Source: Mucilaginibacter sp.
GTDB lineage: Bacteria > Bacteroidota > Bacteroidia > Sphingobacteriales > Sphingobacteriaceae
DNA: 11,353 bases
Direction: 5' to 3'
NCBI GenBank assembly: GCA_028288315.1
Contig: JAQBNY010000244.1
Location: 1 to 11,353, forward strand
This document shows, piece after piece, positions 8,234-11,353 of the stretch. Position 1 is the stretch's first letter. Each line of letters begins with the position of its first letter. The notes under the pieces are model-generated. The model saw nothing but the letters and a program-made list of their open reading frames with translations, was not told the DNA's origin and did no database searches. The translations under genes were made by a program, and so were the position numbers.

Positions 8234-10609
8234 CTATTCACTTCTAAGACTCGTTACCGGGTTTTTTAATGCTGCTTTTATTGATTGAAAACTAATAGTT
8301 GCCACTGCAATAACTATAGCCGAAATGCCAGCCACCGCAAATACCCACCAGTGTATATCAATATGGTATTGATAACCTTTGAGCCAGGTTTGCATTACCC
8401 AATAAGCTACCGGGAAAGCTATTAAACAGGATATGATCACCAGTTGTAAAAAGTCTTTAGATAGTAAACTCGCAATGCCTGATACACTGGCACCTAATAC
8501 TTTACGGATGCCAATTTCTTTTATTCTTCGCTCAGCTGTATAAGCGGCCAAGCCAAACAAACCCAGGCAAGATATTACAATAGCCAGTGCTGAAAATACC
8601 CGCGATAACTTACTCACCAGCATTTCGCTTTGAAACATCTGGTTAAACTGGTCGTCAACAAAGCGGTAATCAAACGGATAAGCTGGATTATCCTTTTTCA
8701 GAACATCCTGTATGGCTGCTAATGAAGCCTCAATATCCTTTTGCGATTTGATGCGTACATACATCATCTGTGTATTTTTTGGATCAGTACTAAAAAACAT
8801 CACCGGATCAGGCTTGCCATACATATTACCGTATACATAATCGTTTACTACCCCAACTACAACGGCAGATGTTGTATCGCTATGGTAATGGATCCGTTTG
8901 CCTAAGGCGCTGCCTTTACCCATCAATTGCGCAAGGCTTTGGGTGATGACGACGGCGATTGGTTTAGAGTTAGTATCTGTAACCGTAATATTGCGCCCAT
9001 CTAATAACTTAAGACCAGTTGCGTCAAAAAAATCAGAGGTAACATATCTTTGCGATATTAATACTTCTGAACCTGCGGGCTTGCCATCCCATGTAAGGCC
9101 CGATGTATTATTGCCGCCATAAATGATTTCATGATCAGATAGAGCAACATTTTGTATATACCCGGTATTCAACATATCCAGCTTAATGGAATTAAAGTTT
9201 TTGGCCATATCACCGTTTAAGCCAATCTCTACAAGCTTATCTTTATTAAAGCCTAGCTGCCTGCTTTTTACATGCTGTATTTGTTGGTAAACTATAATAG
9301 TACTAATGATAAGGACTACCGACGCGGTAAACTGCATAACCACTAAACCTTTGCGTATATAAGCGGCACCGCTATCTTTTAACTTAAGTCCTTTTAATAC
9401 AGATACCGGGTTAAATGAGGACAGGTACAATGACGGATAGCTGCCTGCTACCAAGCCGCAAATAAGGGTAATAACCAATAAACCAACAAGATGATATGGG
9501 TTATTAAAGCCCGGTGTTAACTGTTTTTGAACCAATAGATTAAACGCAGGTAACGTAAGTACTATAACAATCACTGCAAAAAACGCGGCTATAACCGACA
9601 TGATTATTGCTTCGCCTATAAACTGCAAAGCAAGCGATCTTTTCCCTGCACCAAGCACTTTACGTACACCCACTTCGCGGGCGCGTTTTTCGCTGCGGGC
9701 AGTAGCCAGGTTCATGAAGTTTATGCACGCTATGAACAGGATGATCCAGGCAATAACCGTAAACAGCCTTACATATTCTATCTGGCCGTCTCCTGTTTTT
9801 ACACCGTCTTTAAAATTATCATATAAGCGCCAGTCGTTCATGGCAAATAAAAACACATGACCTAAATTTTGCGGCTCACGTTTCTGTATAAAGCCGTATA
9901 ACTGTTTGTTTACAGCTTTAGGATCGGTACCCGGTTTTAGTTCAATATAGGTGCTTAAAGAATTATTTCCCCATCTTTTTAACCACGGGCTTTTATCCCA
10001 AAACAACTGGAAAGGCATCAGCCACTCAAACTGAATGGTAGAATTTGTTGGAATGTCTATTAAAACACCTGTTACAATATAATTCTGTTTATTATCAACC
10101 CTTATGCTTTTACCGATAACGTTTTTATTATCTCCAAAGAACTTCTTAGCAGTTTTTTCGGTAATAACCAGGGAATGCAATTGTGCAAATGCTGTAGCCG
10201 CGTTGCCCTGTAAAAACGGCAGTGTGAACATGCTGAAAAACGAAGGCTCAACATATTTACCATTGGCAAAAACAGATTTGTCGCCGTCTGAAAATAACAG
10301 GGACACTGGACCGTCACTGGTACGGCAAGTGTTGGCCACACCCGGAATTTCGGCCTTAACGGCTGGCCCTATTACACCCGGAGTAGATGAATGGGTAAAT
10401 ATATACGTATCATACTTCTGGTTTTCGCGGGCAATATATATGCGGTCTTTCTTTACGTTGGTAGAATCGAAATTAACTTCATCCTCAACCCATAAAAAAA
10501 TAAGGGAGGCACAAGCTATACCTATTGATAAGCCAAAGATGTTTAAAAAGCTATAGGCCTTGTTTTTTGTAAGGCTGCGCAATGTAGTTTTAATGAAGTT
10601 TTTAAACAT
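8234..10609 (-). CDS. MacB/FtsX-family ABC transporter permease, two-half form (gene B, 791 aa)
   Basis: Predicted inner-membrane permease with segments at about 22-40, 282-302, 327-355, 372-392, 421-440, 670-690, 722-740 and 755-775, and periplasmic domains at about 41-281 and 441-669. First-half motifs are SLVITEKTAKKFFG (146-159), AREVGVRKVLGAGK (310-323) with QFIGEA (329-334), and GSYPSLYLSSFNP (389-401) with VLKG. In the second half, the VITQSLAQLMG block (554-564) and GVVNDYVYGNMYGKP (586-600) replace the usual VVKDFHFxSLH form, so this stretch is less typical. KEIGIRKVLGAS (697-708) is standard. GG (498-499) and WDGKPA (507-512) tie its second periplasmic domain to gene E, and GNAATA (134-139) ties the first to gene F. 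The C-terminus is KNPVTSLRSE. The start gives MFKNFIKTTLRS, 27 bp after the stop of gene A. Cargo unknown; no ATPase domain. Confidence 0.93.
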   Translation of the reverse strand: MFKNFIKTTLRSLTKNKAYSFLNIFGLSIGIACASLIFLWVEDEVNFDSTNVKKDRIYIARENQKYDTYIFTHSSTPGVIGPAVKAEIPGVANTCRTSDGPVSLLFSDGDKSVFANGKYVEPSFFSMFTLPFLQGNAATAFAQLHSLVITEKTAKKFFGDNKNVIGKSIRVDNKQNYIVTGVLIDIPTNSTIQFEWLMPFQLFWDKSPWLKRWGNNSLSTYIELKPGTDPKAVNKQLYGFIQKREPQNLGHVFLFAMNDWRLYDNFKDGVKTGDGQIEYVRLFTVIAWIILFIACINFMNLATARSEKRAREVGVRKVLGAGKRSLALQFIGEAIIMSVIAAFFAVIVIVLTLPAFNLLVQKQLTPGFNNPYHLVGLLVITLICGLVAGSYPSLYLSSFNPVSVLKGLKLKDSGAAYIRKGLVVMQFTASVVLIISTIIVYQQIQHVKSRQLGFNKDKLVEIGLNGDMAKNFNSIKLDMLNTGYIQNVALSDHEIIYGGNNTSGLTWDGKPAGSEVLISQRYVTSDFFDATGLKLLDGRNITVTDTNSKPIAVVITQSLAQLMGKGSALGKRIHYHSDTTSAVVVGVVNDYVYGNMYGKPDPVMFFSTDPKNTQMMYVRIKSQKDIEASLAAIQDVLKKDNPAYPFDYRFVDDQFNQMFQSEMLVSKLSRVFSALAIVISCLGLFGLAAYTAERRIKEIGIRKVLGASVSGIASLLSKDFLQLVIISCLIAFPVAYWVMQTWLKGYQYHIDIHWWVFAVAGISAIVIAVATISFQSIKAALKNPVTSLRSE

Positions 10610-10612
10610 GAT
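10599..10612 (-). repeat. 14-bp start-codon box, gene B copy
   Basis: Identical to the boxes at the starts of genes C and D. Genes E and F begin differently (ATGAT, encoding Met-Ile), so the box marks a B-C-D subgroup. Confidence 0.7.
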
Positions 10613-10636
10613 TATAGGTTTTATGATATACTAATC
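10610..10636 (-). other. Short junction between genes A and B (27 bp)
   Basis: The gap is too short for an independent promoter. No Shine-Dalgarno site or hairpin is visible. With the similar 29-bp C-D gap, this is one of two tight junctions in the array; A and B are therefore very probably on the same transcript. Confidence 0.5.
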
Positions 10637-11353
10637 TTATTCGCTTCTTAAACTTTTTACCGGATTTACAAGTGCTGCTTTAAGTGATTTAATACTTACA
10701 GTAAGTAAAGCGATAGCAAATGTTATAAAGGCAGCAAATACAAATATCCACCAGTGTAATGGGGTGCGGTAAGCAAAGTTCTGCAGCCATGTGTGCATAA
10801 AGTAATACCCAAGCGGAATGGCAATTACAGTTGCAACAATAACAGGCTTAAGCATATCTTTAGATAGCAACAACAATATATTAGCTACAGATGACCCCAG
10901 CACTTTTCTTACACCTATTTCTTTGGTACGCGTAACCGCAGTAAAAGATGCTAAACCGAACAGACCTAAACAAGCTATAAAAATAGCCAGCCCAGAAAAT
11001 ATAGTTAACATGGTTTGTTGCCTTATATCGGCTTTATAGATGATATTAAATTTTTGATCAAGAAAACTATATTCAAACGGATACACCGGAGCCACTTTGG
11101 AATAGGTATTTTTTATAAGGGCCAGCGACGCTTTTAAGTTGCCTGGTTTTAATTTTATTACAGCTACTCTCCTGTCTTCGGCCGGCGAGATTACCAAGGC
11201 ATCCATATTTTCTTTAAGTGATAGAAAATTGTAATCTTTTATAACACCTATGATCCTGCGTGTGGTGCTATCACGTATAGCGTTTTTAATAGTTTTACCA
11301 ATAGCTTGCTGCGGCGTAAAGCCAAGTTTTTTTGCAGCAGTTTCATTAATAAG
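10637..11353 (-). CDS. MacB/FtsX-family ABC transporter permease, C-terminal part (gene A, cut by right edge)
   Basis: The frame stays open from the TAA stop at 10637 to the right edge: 238 codons plus stop. The ATG at 11204-11206 is internal, since the codons upstream of it encode family sequence: LINETAAKKLGF at the edge, then IIGVIKDYNFLSL (34-46 of the visible part), matching the INETAxKxxG and GVVKDFHFxSL blocks of the second periplasmic domain. Three membrane segments follow at about 115-137, 168-186 and 201-221. The FtsX signature TKEIGVRKVLGSS (143-155) lies after the first of them. The end is LVNPVKSLRSE. By comparison with its sisters the visible part is the last 30% of a protein of about 800 residues; the first half, TM1-5 and true start lie outside. 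It is the most upstream visible gene, so any promoter of the array is probably further right. Confidence 0.91.
   Translation of the reverse strand, partial: LINETAAKKLGFTPQQAIGKTIKNAIRDSTTRRIIGVIKDYNFLSLKENMDALVISPAEDRRVAVIKLKPGNLKASLALIKNTYSKVAPVYPFEYSFLDQKFNIIYKADIRQQTMLTIFSGLAIFIACLGLFGLASFTAVTRTKEIGVRKVLGSSVANILLLLSKDMLKPVIVATVIAIPLGYYFMHTWLQNFAYRTPLHWWIFVFAAFITFAIALLTVSIKSLKAALVNPVKSLRSE

Noticed and set aside
10104..10556. A 150-codon open frame on the plus strand
   Set aside because: It lies fully antisense to gene B, which has clear family motifs throughout; the plus-strand translation shows no recognisable domain and is best seen as a by-product of gene B's codon use.
10637..11206. 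Gene A read as a complete small protein of 189 residues starting at the ATG at 11204-11206
   Set aside because: Family sequence (INETAAKKLG, GVIKDYNFLSL) continues upstream of this ATG in the same frame to the window edge, so the methionine is internal and the gene is simply cut by the window.
11324..11338. A7 run in gene A as a programmed frameshift site
   Set aside because: The protein stays in family register on both sides of the run (AAKKLG), and no alternative frame carries family sequence, so there is no sign of frameshifting.

Overview
The window is a single-strand tandem array of large membrane proteins. Six genes of one family, the MacB/FtsX-type ABC transporter permeases, run head to tail on the minus strand and fill about 97% of the sequence. 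Four are complete (791 to 809 residues). The two outer ones are cut by the window edges: the right one lacks its N-terminal part and the left one lacks its C-terminal part. The gaps are only 27, 70, 29, 83 and 87 bp. No RNA gene, mobile element, CRISPR array or plus-strand gene was found, and no stretch over 300 bp lacks a gene.

The organism is probably a member of the Bacteroidota, most likely Sphingobacteriaceae (Mucilaginibacter- or Pedobacter-like). This is inferred from the protein family (about 800 residues, two MacB-like halves, C-terminus NPVxSLRSE), which is typical of that phylum, from the moderately AT-rich DNA, and from the lack of strong Shine-Dalgarno sites. The genus is a guess.

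In transcription order (right to left) the genes are: A, 10637-11353 (partial); B, 8234-10609; C, 5734-8163; D, 3311-5704; E, 837-3227; F, 1-749 (partial). The four complete proteins share one plan. A short basic cytosolic helix is followed by TM1, a large periplasmic domain (MacB_PCD-like), TM2-4 with the FtsX signature, TM5, a second periplasmic domain, and TM6-8 with a second FtsX signature. Each chain therefore looks like a fused permease pair.

The window contains no ATPase, no MacA-type adaptor and no outer-membrane channel. If these proteins act as transporters or mechanotransmitters, the nucleotide-binding subunit must be encoded elsewhere. The membrane core and C-terminus are strongly conserved among the copies while the periplasmic domains differ, which suggests diversification of what is recognised. 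The spacing and lack of visible promoters or terminators suggest one operon. Points worth a second look are the ATPase-less array, the asymmetry of the two FtsX halves, a nearly identical 45-bp 3' end shared by genes C and D, and small sequence elements shared by several junctions.
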